Part shown: piece after piece, positions 41,670 to 49,880 of the stretch
How positions within the stretch are numbered: position 1 is the first letter of the stretch
How the letters are laid out: each line of letters opens with the position of its first letter
NCBI GenBank assembly: GCA_028871455.1
Contig: JAGWNF010000001.1
Span: 170,349-234,348 of the forward strand
DNA from: Alphaproteobacteria bacterium
GTDB lineage: Bacteria; Pseudomonadota; Alphaproteobacteria; ATCC43930; CGMCC-115725
Direction of reading: 5' to 3'
Length of the DNA stretch: 64,000 nt
Position numbers and translations under genes: made by a program
Notes under the pieces: generated by a model
Database searches by the model: none
The model's input: only the letters and a program-made list of their open reading frames with translations
Told to the model about the DNA's origin: nothing

Positions 41670-43053
41670 ACGGCGCGACGACGGGATCGAGTTATTTCCC
41701 GACTTGGCGGCGCGACACGACCTCGGCCTCAACAGCCACCGGCGCTGGTTCAAGCGAATGCTGCCGCGGTCACTTTATGGCCGTTCCCTCCTGATTCTAA
41801 TCCTGCCGCTGGTACTTGCGCAGTCGATTGCGACATGGATCTTCTACGATCGGCATTGGGAGACAGTGGCGCGCCGGCTGTCGAGCTCGGTGGCCGCCGA
41901 CATTGCCCTGACGCTCGATTCGATCACAATCGCCACCAGCGACCAGAGGCGTGAAGCGATCTTCCAGCGGGCCGACGACGACACCCAGCTGGCGTATGCC
42001 TTCCGTCCCGGCGAGGCCCTGCCGAAAGACATGCGCCAGACCGACGGATCGCGCATCGAAGACACGCTGGCACATGCGGTCAACGAGCGCGTCGGCTTGC
42101 CTTTCGCGATCGGCGGCGAATACGAGCCGCGCGACATCCTGGTCTCGATCCAGACTGACAACGGTGTGCTCCAAGTAGCGATACCGCGTGACCGATTGTT
42201 CACGCCGACGACCTACATCTTCATCATGTGGATGGTGGGCTCGTCGCTGGTGCTGTTCGCGATCGCTTTGGTCTTCATGCGCAACCAGATCAAATCGCTG
42301 CGGCGGCTGGCCGTGGCAGTCGACGATTTTGGCAAGGGCCGGGACGTGCCGAACTTCAAGGTCGAAGGCGCGACCGAAGTGCGGCAGACCGGCACGGCAT
42401 TCTTGCGCATGCGCGACCGCATCCAGCGCGCGATTGCCCAGCGTACCGAGATGCTGGCCGGCGTTTCGCACGATCTGCGAACGCCGCTGACACGGATGCG
42501 GCTGGCGCTCGAGCTGCAGAAGGACGACCCGCGTGCCGCCGAACTCAAGGCTGACGTCGCGGCGATGGAGAGAATGATCCAGGGTTATATCGATTTCGCC
42601 CGCGGCGAAGGCAGCGAGCAGACTCGTCCCGTGGACCTCGTGGCGCTGATCCGGGCGCTGGTTGCCGGATTGGGCCAGACGGGCGCGCCGGTAATGACCG
42701 CGCTACCGGAAGAGTGCGTGCTGCCGCTGCGGCCCGATGCCATGCACCGCTGCCTCGGCAATCTCATCGCCAATGCGCAGCGCCACGGCCGGCATGTCTG
42801 GGTGACGGTGATCGAGGGCAAAGCCCAACTCGAGGTATTGGTCGACGATGACGGCCCGGGGATTCCACCGGCGGATCGCGAGGCCGTTTTCCGACCGTTC
42901 TTCCGGCTCGATCCATCGCGCAATCCGGAGACCGGCGGCACCGGTCTCGGCCTTGCTATCGCCCGCGACGTGGCGCACGCACACGGCGGCGAGATCATGC
43001 TCGAAGATTCGCCGCATGGCGGCCTACGCGCCCGTATCCGGCTGCCAAAATAA
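41650..43053 (+). CDS. Sensor histidine kinase, EnvZ-like
   Basis: A 467-residue inner-membrane kinase with two transmembrane helices (about residues 43-63 and 180-200) around a periplasmic domain of about 120 residues, a HAMP segment (MRNQIKSLRRLAVAVDDFGKG), and a dimerisation helix with the phosphorylated His in GVSHDLRTPLTRMRLAL. The ATPase domain shows the N box LIANAQRHG, DDGPGIP and GGTGLGLAIARDVA. The order of domains is that of EnvZ. The stimulus is unknown. It is the cognate kinase of the PetR-type regulator just upstream. Confidence 0.93.
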   Translation: MSSSPIERRDDGIELFPDLAARHDLGLNSHRRWFKRMLPRSLYGRSLLILILPLVLAQSIATWIFYDRHWETVARRLSSSVAADIALTLDSITIATSDQRREAIFQRADDDTQLAYAFRPGEALPKDMRQTDGSRIEDTLAHAVNERVGLPFAIGGEYEPRDILVSIQTDNGVLQVAIPRDRLFTPTTYIFIMWMVGSSLVLFAIALVFMRNQIKSLRRLAVAVDDFGKGRDVPNFKVEGATEVRQTGTAFLRMRDRIQRAIAQRTEMLAGVSHDLRTPLTRMRLALELQKDDPRAAELKADVAAMERMIQGYIDFARGEGSEQTRPVDLVALIRALVAGLGQTGAPVMTALPEECVLPLRPDAMHRCLGNLIANAQRHGRHVWVTVIEGKAQLEVLVDDDGPGIPPADREAVFRPFFRLDPSRNPETGGTGLGLAIARDVAHAHGGEIMLEDSPHGGLRARIRLPK

Positions 43054-43060
43054 TAACGGC

Positions 43061-43795
43061 ATGCGGTTGACCTTCATCGGCAGCGGCGACGCCTTCGGCA
43101 GCGGCGGCCGGTTCAATACCTGCTTCATGGTGCGTGGCCGCCGATCCTGTTTTCTGATCGATTGCGGCGCCACCAGCCTGATTGCGCTCAAGCGCGCGGC
43201 TGTCGATCTCGATGCCCTCGACGGCGTGATCTTGACGCATCTCCATGGTGATCACTTCGGCGGCCTGCCGTTCCTGCTGCTCGACGCGCAATTGATGAGC
43301 AAGCGCCGGCGGCCGTTCTTCATCTGGGGACCGGACGGCTTCAAGGCACGCCTCGCGGCGCTGCGCGAGGCGCTGTTTCCCGGTTCGTCAACCGTCGCGC
43401 TCAAGTTCGCCATCGAGACCGCGATCCTTCGCGCCGGCATCCGCCACCAAAGTGGCGGAATCGCTGTGACGCCATATCTGGCGGTGCATTCCGCCGGTTC
43501 GCCGTGCTTCGCGCTGCGCGTCGAATGCGACGGCAAGATCATCACCTATTCCGGCGATACCGCCTGGACCGAAACGCTGATCGATGCCGGGCGTGGCGCC
43601 GATCTGTTCATCTGCGAATGTAGCAGCTTCGACCGCGACCTGCCCGGTCACCTGAGCTGGCGCACGCTCGCGGCCAAGCTGCCATCGATCGGCGCCCGGC
43701 GCGTGGTGCTCACACACATGAATCCGGACATGCTGGCCCAAGCAGAGTCATTCGACGTCGAGACTGCATCCGACGGCCTGACACTCGCGGTCTGA
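43061..43795 (+). CDS. MBL-fold metallo-hydrolase
   Basis: A 244-residue metallo-beta-lactamase-fold hydrolase of the RNase Z-like group. It starts MRLTFIGSGDAFGSGGRFNTC, the metal-binding motif is THLHGDHFGGLPF, a further aspartate lies in ITYSGDTAWT, and the later histidine is in VVLTHMNPDML. The substrate is not known; relatives include tRNA 3' processing enzymes and phosphodiesterases, but the exosite arm of RNase Z is not evident. The ATG is seven bases after the kinase stop. A terminator follows. Confidence 0.9.
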   Translation: MRLTFIGSGDAFGSGGRFNTCFMVRGRRSCFLIDCGATSLIALKRAAVDLDALDGVILTHLHGDHFGGLPFLLLDAQLMSKRRRPFFIWGPDGFKARLAALREALFPGSSTVALKFAIETAILRAGIRHQSGGIAVTPYLAVHSAGSPCFALRVECDGKIITYSGDTAWTETLIDAGRGADLFICECSSFDRDLPGHLSWRTLAAKLPSIGARRVVLTHMNPDMLAQAESFDVETASDGLTLAV

Positions 43796-43808
43796 GCGAG
43801 CAAACAAA

Positions 43809-43835
43809 AAGGCCGTCCGTGGGGTGGACGGCCTT
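43809..43835. terminator. Bidirectional intrinsic terminator
   Basis: GGCCGTCC (43811-43818) pairs with GGACGGCC (43826-43833), a perfect 8-bp stem extended by A-T pairs. On the minus strand it is followed by TTTTTGTTTG, a strong tail that would end phasin transcription; on the plus strand the tail is weaker. It lies between the convergent MBL-hydrolase and phasin genes. Confidence 0.85.
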
Positions 43836-43878
43836 CTCGCATGTGTTTCGGCGCGGCCCCTGCGGAGAGACCGGTCGG

Positions 43879-44310
43879 TTACTTCGCGACGCGCTTCTTC
43901 GCCTCGTCGCGAATCTCTTCGAAGCCGGCGGCGACCCGCTTGGCGACGACGTCGAAAGCTTCGGTGTTTGCCTTGGTGAGCATCAGCGTAAGCTCGCGCG
44001 TCGTGGCGAGACCGCGCTCGAAGGTCTGCTTCAGGAGCTCGGCGTTCTTCGCGATGCGGTCTTCGGGCGCCGTCGGCTGCACGATGTCGCGCAGAACCGC
44101 CGAAGCCTCGTCGATCGCCTCGCGAGTGATTTCTGCCTGGCGCCGGGCCACGGCCTGCACGCCCTCGACCGCGAGTTGGTTTGCCTGGGTCAGCGCCTCG
44201 ATATTCTTGCGCTGGCTCGCCAGCACCGCTTCGACGTCAAAGCCGGGCAGGGTGAAGCCGGCAAACGCCTTACTGAAATCCGTATCCAGGAAAGTCTGTC
44301 GGCCATCCAT
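43879..44310 (-). CDS. Phasin family protein
   Basis: A 143-residue helical protein of the phasin_2 type, which coats polyhydroxyalkanoate granules or acts as a related chaperone. Typical stretches are LDTDFSKAFAGFTLPGFDVEAVLASQRKNIEALTQANQLAVEGVQAVARRQ and a C-terminal AAGFEEIRDEAKKRVAK. The start MDGRQTFLD is set by AAGGA eight bases upstream; an in-frame start further up would lie over the promoter. No polyhydroxyalkanoate synthase gene is in the window. Confidence 0.92.
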   Translation of the reverse strand: MDGRQTFLDTDFSKAFAGFTLPGFDVEAVLASQRKNIEALTQANQLAVEGVQAVARRQAEITREAIDEASAVLRDIVQPTAPEDRIAKNAELLKQTFERGLATTRELTLMLTKANTEAFDVVAKRVAAGFEEIRDEAKKRVAK

Positions 44311-44342
44311 GATCTGAGTCCTTGGTTGGGAGCGCAGCCGTA

Positions 44343-44356
44343 TGCTGCACTGCACA
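44343..44356 (-). promoter_or_regulatory. Possible PhaR operator upstream of the phasin gene
   Basis: TGCTGCACTGCACA lies between the -10 element and the phasin ATG, over the expected transcription start. It resembles the TGC/GCA-rich sites at which the granule regulator PhaR represses phasin genes when no polymer is present. The match is from memory of the motif and was not scored; phaR itself is not in the window. Confidence 0.45.
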
Positions 44357-44362
44357 ATGATG

Positions 44363-44391
44363 AATATGATCGCGCCCAAGACCGCCGTCAA
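44363..44391 (-). promoter_or_regulatory. Sigma-70 promoter of the phasin gene
   Basis: On the minus strand TTGACG (44386-44391) and CATATT (44363-44368) are 17 bp apart. This would start transcription close to 44356 and give a leader of about 45 nt. A palindrome GCGCAA-N5-TTGCGC at 44425-44441 lies further upstream and could be another regulator site. Confidence 0.6.
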
Positions 44392-44488
44392 GGGCCAAAA
44401 AGGTCAAGTCCGGTTAATTTTGCGGCGCAACAATATTGCGCGTTGACCGCAGCCCCACATCGCGGCACGAATCGCAGCCCGGATCCGC

Positions 44489-45094
44489 TTAAAGCCCCAG
44501 CAAAGGCTCGATCAAGGACAGGCGCCGGTCGAGCGCCGCCATGGTCTTGGCAAGATCGGCGCTCTCGTCACGCAGGAACACCACGAGAACGGAGAGATAG
44601 GCCAAGGCGAGGATACGGCGTTTTGCCATCCCCGGCAGTCCGGCCGTCGGGATGCCGGCAGCCTCGAGCATCCAACCCATTGAGGTCAGCAGCCGCTTCA
44701 GCGCCAGCACCGCCGCCGGATCGCCGACGCTGTCCCAAACCATCACGCGGACGGCCTTGCGGTGCGGCTTCAGTGCCTCGAACCGCCGCATCAGCAGATC
44801 GAACAGTCGATCCTTGGGCTTATCGTCCTTATCAGCCGGCGGCCCGGCGAGCGCAATCCGGTCGAAATGCCGCAGGCAGGCCGAAAGAATGGCGCCACGG
44901 GAGCGCAAATGGGCGTACAGGTCGGCCAGCGACAGGCCGGCCTCGTGCGCAATTTCGGATAACGTGGTGTGCCGCCAGCCTCGGCGATCCGCCAAGCTGA
45001 GCGCCGCTTCGACCAAGCGGGATTCGGCATCGCCGCCAGCTGCTCGCCAGCCGGCCTTGGCGCGCTTGGACGAGGTTCTGCGTCCCGTCGCCAT
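44489..45094 (-). CDS. TetR family transcriptional regulator
   Basis: A 201-residue regulator with the N-terminal TetR helix-turn-helix (LVEAALSLADRRGWRHTTLSEIAHEAGLSLADLYAHLRSRGAILSA read in parts) and an all-helical ligand-binding domain. The C-terminal half (KPHRKAVRVMVWDS, MGWMLEAAGIPT) is similar in pattern to the COQ9-like group of TetR relatives common in alphaproteobacteria, so an involvement in ubiquinone or lipid metabolism is possible but unproven. The start codon follows a basic N terminus RRTSSKRAKAGWR. Downstream on the same strand is the phasin gene. Confidence 0.85.
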   Translation of the reverse strand: MATGRRTSSKRAKAGWRAAGGDAESRLVEAALSLADRRGWRHTTLSEIAHEAGLSLADLYAHLRSRGAILSACLRHFDRIALAGPPADKDDKPKDRLFDLLMRRFEALKPHRKAVRVMVWDSVGDPAAVLALKRLLTSMGWMLEAAGIPTAGLPGMAKRRILALAYLSVLVVFLRDESADLAKTMAALDRRLSLIEPLLGL

Positions 45095-45164
45095 GGTAAT
45101 AGTTTAGCGCAAGCCGCTGCGCCCGCCAAACCTCAACGCCGAGTCCCTATTACGATGTGCTTCT

Positions 45165-45980
45165 TTAATGCGCCAACTCGCGCGAGCGCCGTGTCGCCGC
45201 CGCCACCGCATCGGCGATGAGGCGACCGAGGCCGTTCTTTGCCATCAGCACGTCGAGTGCCGCCCGCGTCGTGCCGCCCGGACTGGTCACGGCTTCGCGC
45301 AGCTGTGCCGGCGTTTCCTTGGCGATCCGCGCCAGCTCGCCGGCGCCGGCGACCGTTGCGACCGCCAGCCGTCGGGCGAGATCGGGGGCGAGACCTTGTG
45401 CCTCGCCGGCCGCCGCCAGAGTTTCGATCAGCAAAAAGACATAGGCCGGTCCGCTGCCCGATACGGCAGTAACCGGATCAAGCAGTTTCTCGTCCGTGAC
45501 CCAAGCCACTTCGCCCACTGCACCGAGCAGCGCAGCGCAGAGTTTGCGCGCCTCTTGATTCACCTTGGGTCCGGCGCAGGCGACGGTGATGCCGCGGCCG
45601 ATCGCCGCCGGTGTGTTCGGCATAGCCCGCACCGACACCGCGTGCTCGCCCAGCAGCTGCGCCATCGTGCCGAGCGTCTTGCCGGCGGTGATCGACAGCA
45701 TGGCCGCGCCGCCGTCGGCGAAGTGCCGGTAGTGCGGCAATACGGCATCGAAGGCCTGCGGTTTGACCGCAAATACGATCGCTGCCGGCCGCAGTGTTCG
45801 CGGCAACCGCTCGGGATTCGGATAATAGCGTGCACCGTCTCGGCGTCGCGTCGGCGCCGGTTCGACCACATGGAAGGGACCGCTGATGCGCCGGCGAATC
45901 CAGCCGGCCAGCAACGCGCCCCCCATCTTGCCGCAGCCGACCAGCAGCACAGGCGCCGGACGCGTGCGTCGGATCGTCAC
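45165..45980 (-). CDS. proC: Pyrroline-5-carboxylate reductase ProC
   Basis: A 271-residue NAD(P)H-dependent enzyme that makes proline. The N-terminal Rossmann motif is LLVGCGKMGGALLAGW, FAVKPQAFDAVL follows, and the C-terminal dimer domain contains TAVSGSGPAYVFLLIETLAAAGEAQGL and SPGGTTRAALDVL. The start is GTG and overlaps the stop of the upstream YbjN gene (GTGA), so translation is probably coupled. The YbjN-proC pairing is common in alphaproteobacteria. Confidence 0.96.
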   Translation of the reverse strand: MTIRRTRPAPVLLVGCGKMGGALLAGWIRRRISGPFHVVEPAPTRRRDGARYYPNPERLPRTLRPAAIVFAVKPQAFDAVLPHYRHFADGGAAMLSITAGKTLGTMAQLLGEHAVSVRAMPNTPAAIGRGITVACAGPKVNQEARKLCAALLGAVGEVAWVTDEKLLDPVTAVSGSGPAYVFLLIETLAAAGEAQGLAPDLARRLAVATVAGAGELARIAKETPAQLREAVTSPGGTTRAALDVLMAKNGLGRLIADAVAAATRRSRELAH

Positions 45981-46477
45981 GCCTCGCCGACCGGATCGAT
46001 CATGGCTGCAGCGATCGCCTCATGCGCCGACTTGCCTCCCCAAACGACGAGCTGGAAGGCGGGATAAAAACGCTCGCATTCGGCCAGGGAGATGTCCACC
46101 AGGTCCTCGATCTGCTCGACGCTGGCGCCCTGCGCCCCCCGCAAGAGCACCCCCTGCCGGAACGCCGGGTTCTTGTCGTCCGCGAGATCGAAGTGGCCGA
46201 GCCACAACCGCTCGTTGACCGCAGCGAGCAGCTCGTGCATGGCGATGCGCCGACCACGCGGTACCTTGAGCTCGAAGCCGCAGGAATATTGCAGGGCATT
46301 CAGGGACGACTCCCAGACGAAATGCAGCCGGTAAGCACACCAGCGGCCGGCAACCTCGATCACCATCTCGTCGTCGCTCGTCCGGTCATGCGGCCAGGAA
46401 TTCGCCTGCACGATTTCTTCGACCAGATCGATGGGATTGGCGCCCGCGACCCGGGTCTCGAGCGACAGCGTCGTCAT
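45977..46477 (-). CDS. YbjN domain-containing protein
   Basis: A 166-residue cytoplasmic protein of the alphaproteobacterial YbjN family: VWESSLNALQYSCGFELKVPRGRRI, LLAAVNERLWLGHFDLADDKNPAFRQGVLLRG and a C-terminal AFQLVVWGGKSAHEAIAAAMID. The fold is related to the type III secretion chaperone class; the function is not settled. GGAGG is directly upstream of the ATG. Its stop overlaps the proC start. Confidence 0.9.
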   Translation of the reverse strand: MTTLSLETRVAGANPIDLVEEIVQANSWPHDRTSDDEMVIEVAGRWCAYRLHFVWESSLNALQYSCGFELKVPRGRRIAMHELLAAVNERLWLGHFDLADDKNPAFRQGVLLRGAQGASVEQIEDLVDISLAECERFYPAFQLVVWGGKSAHEAIAAAMIDPVGEA

Positions 46478-46613
46478 CCGCCCTCCTTGGCAGCAGGACA
46501 GGGATGTCGACTAATGGTATGGTTACTCCCCGCCAACCACTATGGCTAATCTGCCAAATGGTTTCGAGCCGAGGCAAGGGCCGAATGACGAAAAGCTGTG
46601 GAGGACTCGCGTT

Positions 46614-46925
46614 TTAGCGTGATTTTGACCGCGTCGCGGCACGGCGCCGCGGCCGCGCGGAGGCGGCCTTGCCGGTAGCGATGCCCAACTTGGCCTCGAT
46701 CGCGACGAGCCGCGTGGTGAGCGCCTCTTGCTCGCGTCGCGCCTTGGACGCCATGGCCTGCACCGCGTCGAATTCCTCGCGCCGTACCAGGTTCATGCGC
46801 GACAGCACGCGGTCGACCTGATCCTTGATCTGGGCCTCGAGCTCGTCGCGCAGGCTGGCCAGCGCGCCGGCGGCGCCTTGTGCAACGCGCGCGAAATCCT
46901 CGAACAGACGGTTGTTGGTGGCCAT
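46614..46925 (-). CDS. ubiK: Ubiquinone biosynthesis accessory factor UbiK (BMFP domain)
   Basis: A 103-residue coiled-coil protein: an amphipathic N terminus (NRLFEDFARVAQGAAGALASLRDELEAQIKDQVDRVL, read in parts), a second helix rich in Arg and Glu, and a basic C-terminal tail RPRRRAATRSKSR. This is the membrane-fusogenic/BMFP family, in which E. coli UbiK helps the soluble Ubi enzyme complex under aerobic conditions. GGGAGGAG lies before the ATG. It is divergent from hldD. Confidence 0.88.
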   Translation of the reverse strand: MATNNRLFEDFARVAQGAAGALASLRDELEAQIKDQVDRVLSRMNLVRREEFDAVQAMASKARREQEALTTRLVAIEAKLGIATGKAASARPRRRAATRSKSR

Positions 46926-47004
46926 CGGCGCTCCTCCCTAACGGCAACATAAGCAGGCACGGGGCCGAGGAACAGGCTATAACACCGGCCGCAGGAAACC
47001 AGCC

Positions 47005-47991
47005 ATGATCGTGGTCACCGGCGGCGCCGGCTTCATCGGTTCGAATCTGGTCGCCGCGCTGGAGGAACGCGCGGCGGGCGACATCGTCGTGTCCGATTTT
47101 CTCGGTCAGGACGAGAAATGGCGCAATCTGGCCAAGCGTGAGCTGGCTGCCGTGGTTCCGCCAGACCGGTTGTTCACCTATCTCGACGAGCACGCCAGCG
47201 CGATCGAGACCGTTTTCCACATGGGCGCGATTTCAGCGACGACCGAGCGCGACGTCGACCTAATCGTCGCCAGCAATTTCGCCTTGTCGCAGCGGCTATG
47301 GGATTGGTGTGCGGCGCATCAGGCGCGACTGATCTATGCCTCCTCGGCGGCGACTTACGGCGACGGCAGCGCCGGTTTCGACGACGACTTCGCCCCAGCG
47401 GCTCTGGCGAGGCTACGGCCGCTCAACGCCTACGGTTGGTCGAAACATCTCTTCGACCGCCGGGTCGCCAGGCCGGCCGCCGGCAATGCGTCGCGGCCGA
47501 GGCAATGGGCAGGACTCAAATTCTTCAACGTCTATGGCCCGAACGAGTACCACAAGGGTGCGATGAAGAGTGTCGTGGCGCACATTTATCCGCGCGCCGA
47601 AGCGGGAGGAACGGCGCGGTTGTTCAAGTCGCATAATCCGGCGTATCCCGACGGCGGCCAGAAGCGCGATTTTGTCTATGTACGGGATTGCGTCGCGATG
47701 ATGCTGTGGCTCTACGACCACCCGGACGTGAACGGCCTGTTCAATGCCGGCACCGGCAGGGCGCGCAGCTTTCGGGACTTGGCGAGCGCGGTCTATCGCG
47801 CCCTCGGCAAAGAACCCAAGATCGAATACGTCGACACGCCGATCGAGATCCGCGACAAGTACCAATACTTCACCGAGGCGCGGATGGATCGGATTCGCGC
47901 CGCCGGTTATGCGACACCCGCGACCGAGCTCGAGGATGGCGTGCACCATTACGTCCAGACCTATCTTGCGGCTGCCGATCCCTATCGTTGA
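47005..47991 (+). CDS. hldD: ADP-L-glycero-D-manno-heptose-6-epimerase
   Basis: A 328-residue extended SDR that epimerises ADP-D-glycero-D-manno-heptose, the last step in supplying heptose for the lipopolysaccharide inner core. Rossmann motif TGGAGFIGSNLVAAL, then FHMGAISATTERDVD, YASSAATYGDG, the catalytic Tyr-x3-Lys in YGWSKHLFD, and KFFNVYGPNEYHKGAMKSVVAH, which together are specific for this family. A run of plus-strand genes (lgt, midA-like, pgeF) begins here. Confidence 0.95.
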   Translation: MIVVTGGAGFIGSNLVAALEERAAGDIVVSDFLGQDEKWRNLAKRELAAVVPPDRLFTYLDEHASAIETVFHMGAISATTERDVDLIVASNFALSQRLWDWCAAHQARLIYASSAATYGDGSAGFDDDFAPAALARLRPLNAYGWSKHLFDRRVARPAAGNASRPRQWAGLKFFNVYGPNEYHKGAMKSVVAHIYPRAEAGGTARLFKSHNPAYPDGGQKRDFVYVRDCVAMMLWLYDHPDVNGLFNAGTGRARSFRDLASAVYRALGKEPKIEYVDTPIEIRDKYQYFTEARMDRIRAAGYATPATELEDGVHHYVQTYLAAADPYR

Positions 47992-48005
47992 GGTCTCGTT
48001 CACGC

Positions 48006-48812
48006 ATGCTATTCACGATTCCGTATCCGATCATCAATCCGGTGGCACTCTCGCTCGGACCCTTCGTCGTCCGGTGGTATGCGCTCGCCTACATCGCCGG
48101 CCTGGTCATTGGCTGGCGCTATTGCCTGTGGATCGCCTCGCGGCCGCCGCGCATCGCCCGGCGCGAGGATGTCGACGATTTCCTGATGTGGGCGACGCTG
48201 GGCGTGATCCTCGGCGGCCGCACCGGCTACGTGCTGTTCTACCGGCCGGAATTCTACTTTGCCCATCCCAGCGAGATCTTAAAGCTGTGGCACGGCGGCA
48301 TGTCGTTCCACGGCGGCGCGCTCGGCGTGCTGGTCGCGATCTGGCTCTTCACGCGCCAGCGCAAGATCAACCTGCTCGCCTTCGCCGACATCATCGCGCC
48401 CGCTGTGCCGATCGGCCTGTTCTTCGGCCGCATCGCCAATTTCATCAACGACGAGCTGTGGGGCCGCGTCACCGACGTGCCGTGGGCGATGGTTTTCCCA
48501 TCCGATCCCGCGCATCTGCCGCGCCATCCGAGCCAGCTCTATGAAGCGACGCTCGAGGGCATCGTCCTGTTCTGCGTGCTATTCTTCGTGATGCGGCGCA
48601 CCGACGCCCGGCAACGGTCGGGCGCCTTGTCCGGCACGTTTCTTGTCGGCTATGCGATCGCGCGCATCATCGGCGAGTGCTTCCGCCAGCCCGACGTCAA
48701 CCTTGGATTCATTTTCTGGGACATCACCATGGGCCAGATCCTTTCGGTGCCCGTGCTGATCTTCGGCCTGTGGCTGCTGTGGCGGGCGCGACGGCAACCG
48801 AAGCTGGCGTGA
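48006..48812 (+). CDS. lgt: Prolipoprotein diacylglyceryl transferase Lgt
   Basis: A 268-residue inner-membrane enzyme that transfers diacylglyceryl from phosphatidylglycerol to the lipobox cysteine. Conserved features are LGPFVVRWYALAYIAG, GGRTGYVLFYRPEFY, the essential HGGMSFHGGALG, and the signature FGRIANFINDELWGR followed by RHPSQLYEATLEG. Seven membrane helices are expected. Its phosphatidylglycerol donor depends on pgsA at 35.7 kb. The stop overlaps the GTG start of the next gene. Confidence 0.97.
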   Translation: MLFTIPYPIINPVALSLGPFVVRWYALAYIAGLVIGWRYCLWIASRPPRIARREDVDDFLMWATLGVILGGRTGYVLFYRPEFYFAHPSEILKLWHGGMSFHGGALGVLVAIWLFTRQRKINLLAFADIIAPAVPIGLFFGRIANFINDELWGRVTDVPWAMVFPSDPAHLPRHPSQLYEATLEGIVLFCVLFFVMRRTDARQRSGALSGTFLVGYAIARIIGECFRQPDVNLGFIFWDITMGQILSVPVLIFGLWLLWRARRQPKLA

Positions 48813-49876
48813 ATTCGGCGCTGCTGCTCGAGCATCTGCGCGAACTGATTCGCGCCGATGGGCCGCTGACGGTCGAGCGCTACATGGACATCGCGCTATG
48901 GCATCCCGACTGGGGCTATTACGCCACGCATCAGCCGGTCGGCGCGCGCGGCGACTTCGTTACGGCGCCCGAAATCAGCCAGGTCTTCGGCGAGATGATC
49001 GGCCTCTGGCTCGGCGAAACCTGGCAGCGGCTGAGCGCGCCGAATCCAGTCGTGCTGTGCGAGCTCGGTCCTGGCAACGGCACACTGATGGCGGATTTGC
49101 TGCGCGCTGCCGCAGTCGCGCCGACGTTCCGCCAGGCCGCCCGCATTCACCTGATCGAAACCAGCGCACGCCTGCGGTCGGTGCAGGCGCAGACGCTCGC
49201 CGCAGCCGCTCCAACCTGGCACTATTCGCTTGCGACTGTGCCGACTGGTCCGCTGCTGCTCGTCGCCAACGAATTTCTCGACGCGCTGCCGATCCGCCAA
49301 TTCGAGCGCGGGGCCGACAGCTGGCATGAACGCGGGGTCGGTCTCACTGCCGACGGCGCGCTGAGTTTCGTGCGCAATCCCGCTGGGGCGACCGAGGAGC
49401 TACCAGACTGGCCGGTCGGCAGCATCGTCGAACGCCGGCCAGCGGCGCGCGATCTCGCGCACGATCTCGGTTGCCGGTTGGCACATCAAGGCGGTGCGGC
49501 ACTGTTCATCGACTACGGCTATTTCCCGCCGGCGCCGGGCGACACGCTGCAAGCGGTTGCGCGTCACCGCCGGCACGATCCACTGCGCAACCCCGGCACC
49601 GCCGATCTAACAGCTCATGTCGACTTCGCCGCCTTCGCTGCGGCGACGACCGCAGTCGGCGCGCGCACCTGGGGACCGGTGTCACAGGCGCGCTTCCTCA
49701 AAGCGCTCGGCGTCGAGATTCGCGCCCGCCGGCTGGCCGCCGGCAAGAACATGCAGCAGCAGGCACAGATCGAATCGGGATGTCGCCGCTTGCTTGACGA
49801 GACACAAATGGGCACCTTGTTCAAGGTCCTGGCGATAACCGGTGCCGATGCACCGACGCCGGCCGGCTTTGATTGA
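48809..49876 (+). CDS. SAM-dependent methyltransferase, MidA/NDUFAF7 family
   Basis: A 355-residue protein with LIRADGPLTVERYMDIALWHPDWGYYATHQ at the N terminus, the SAM-binding CELGPGNGTLMADLLRA, LLVANEFLDALPIRQF and FIDYGYF. The mitochondrial relative NDUFAF7 dimethylates an arginine of the complex I subunit NDUFS2; the bacterial substrate is presumed similar but untested. The start is GTG, overlapping the lgt stop as GTGA. The lgt-midA-pgeF order is a frequent alphaproteobacterial arrangement. Confidence 0.93.
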   Translation: MNSALLLEHLRELIRADGPLTVERYMDIALWHPDWGYYATHQPVGARGDFVTAPEISQVFGEMIGLWLGETWQRLSAPNPVVLCELGPGNGTLMADLLRAAAVAPTFRQAARIHLIETSARLRSVQAQTLAAAAPTWHYSLATVPTGPLLLVANEFLDALPIRQFERGADSWHERGVGLTADGALSFVRNPAGATEELPDWPVGSIVERRPAARDLAHDLGCRLAHQGGAALFIDYGYFPPAPGDTLQAVARHRRHDPLRNPGTADLTAHVDFAAFAAATTAVGARTWGPVSQARFLKALGVEIRARRLAAGKNMQQQAQIESGCRRLLDETQMGTLFKVLAITGADAPTPAGFD

Positions 49877-49880
49877 TCTT

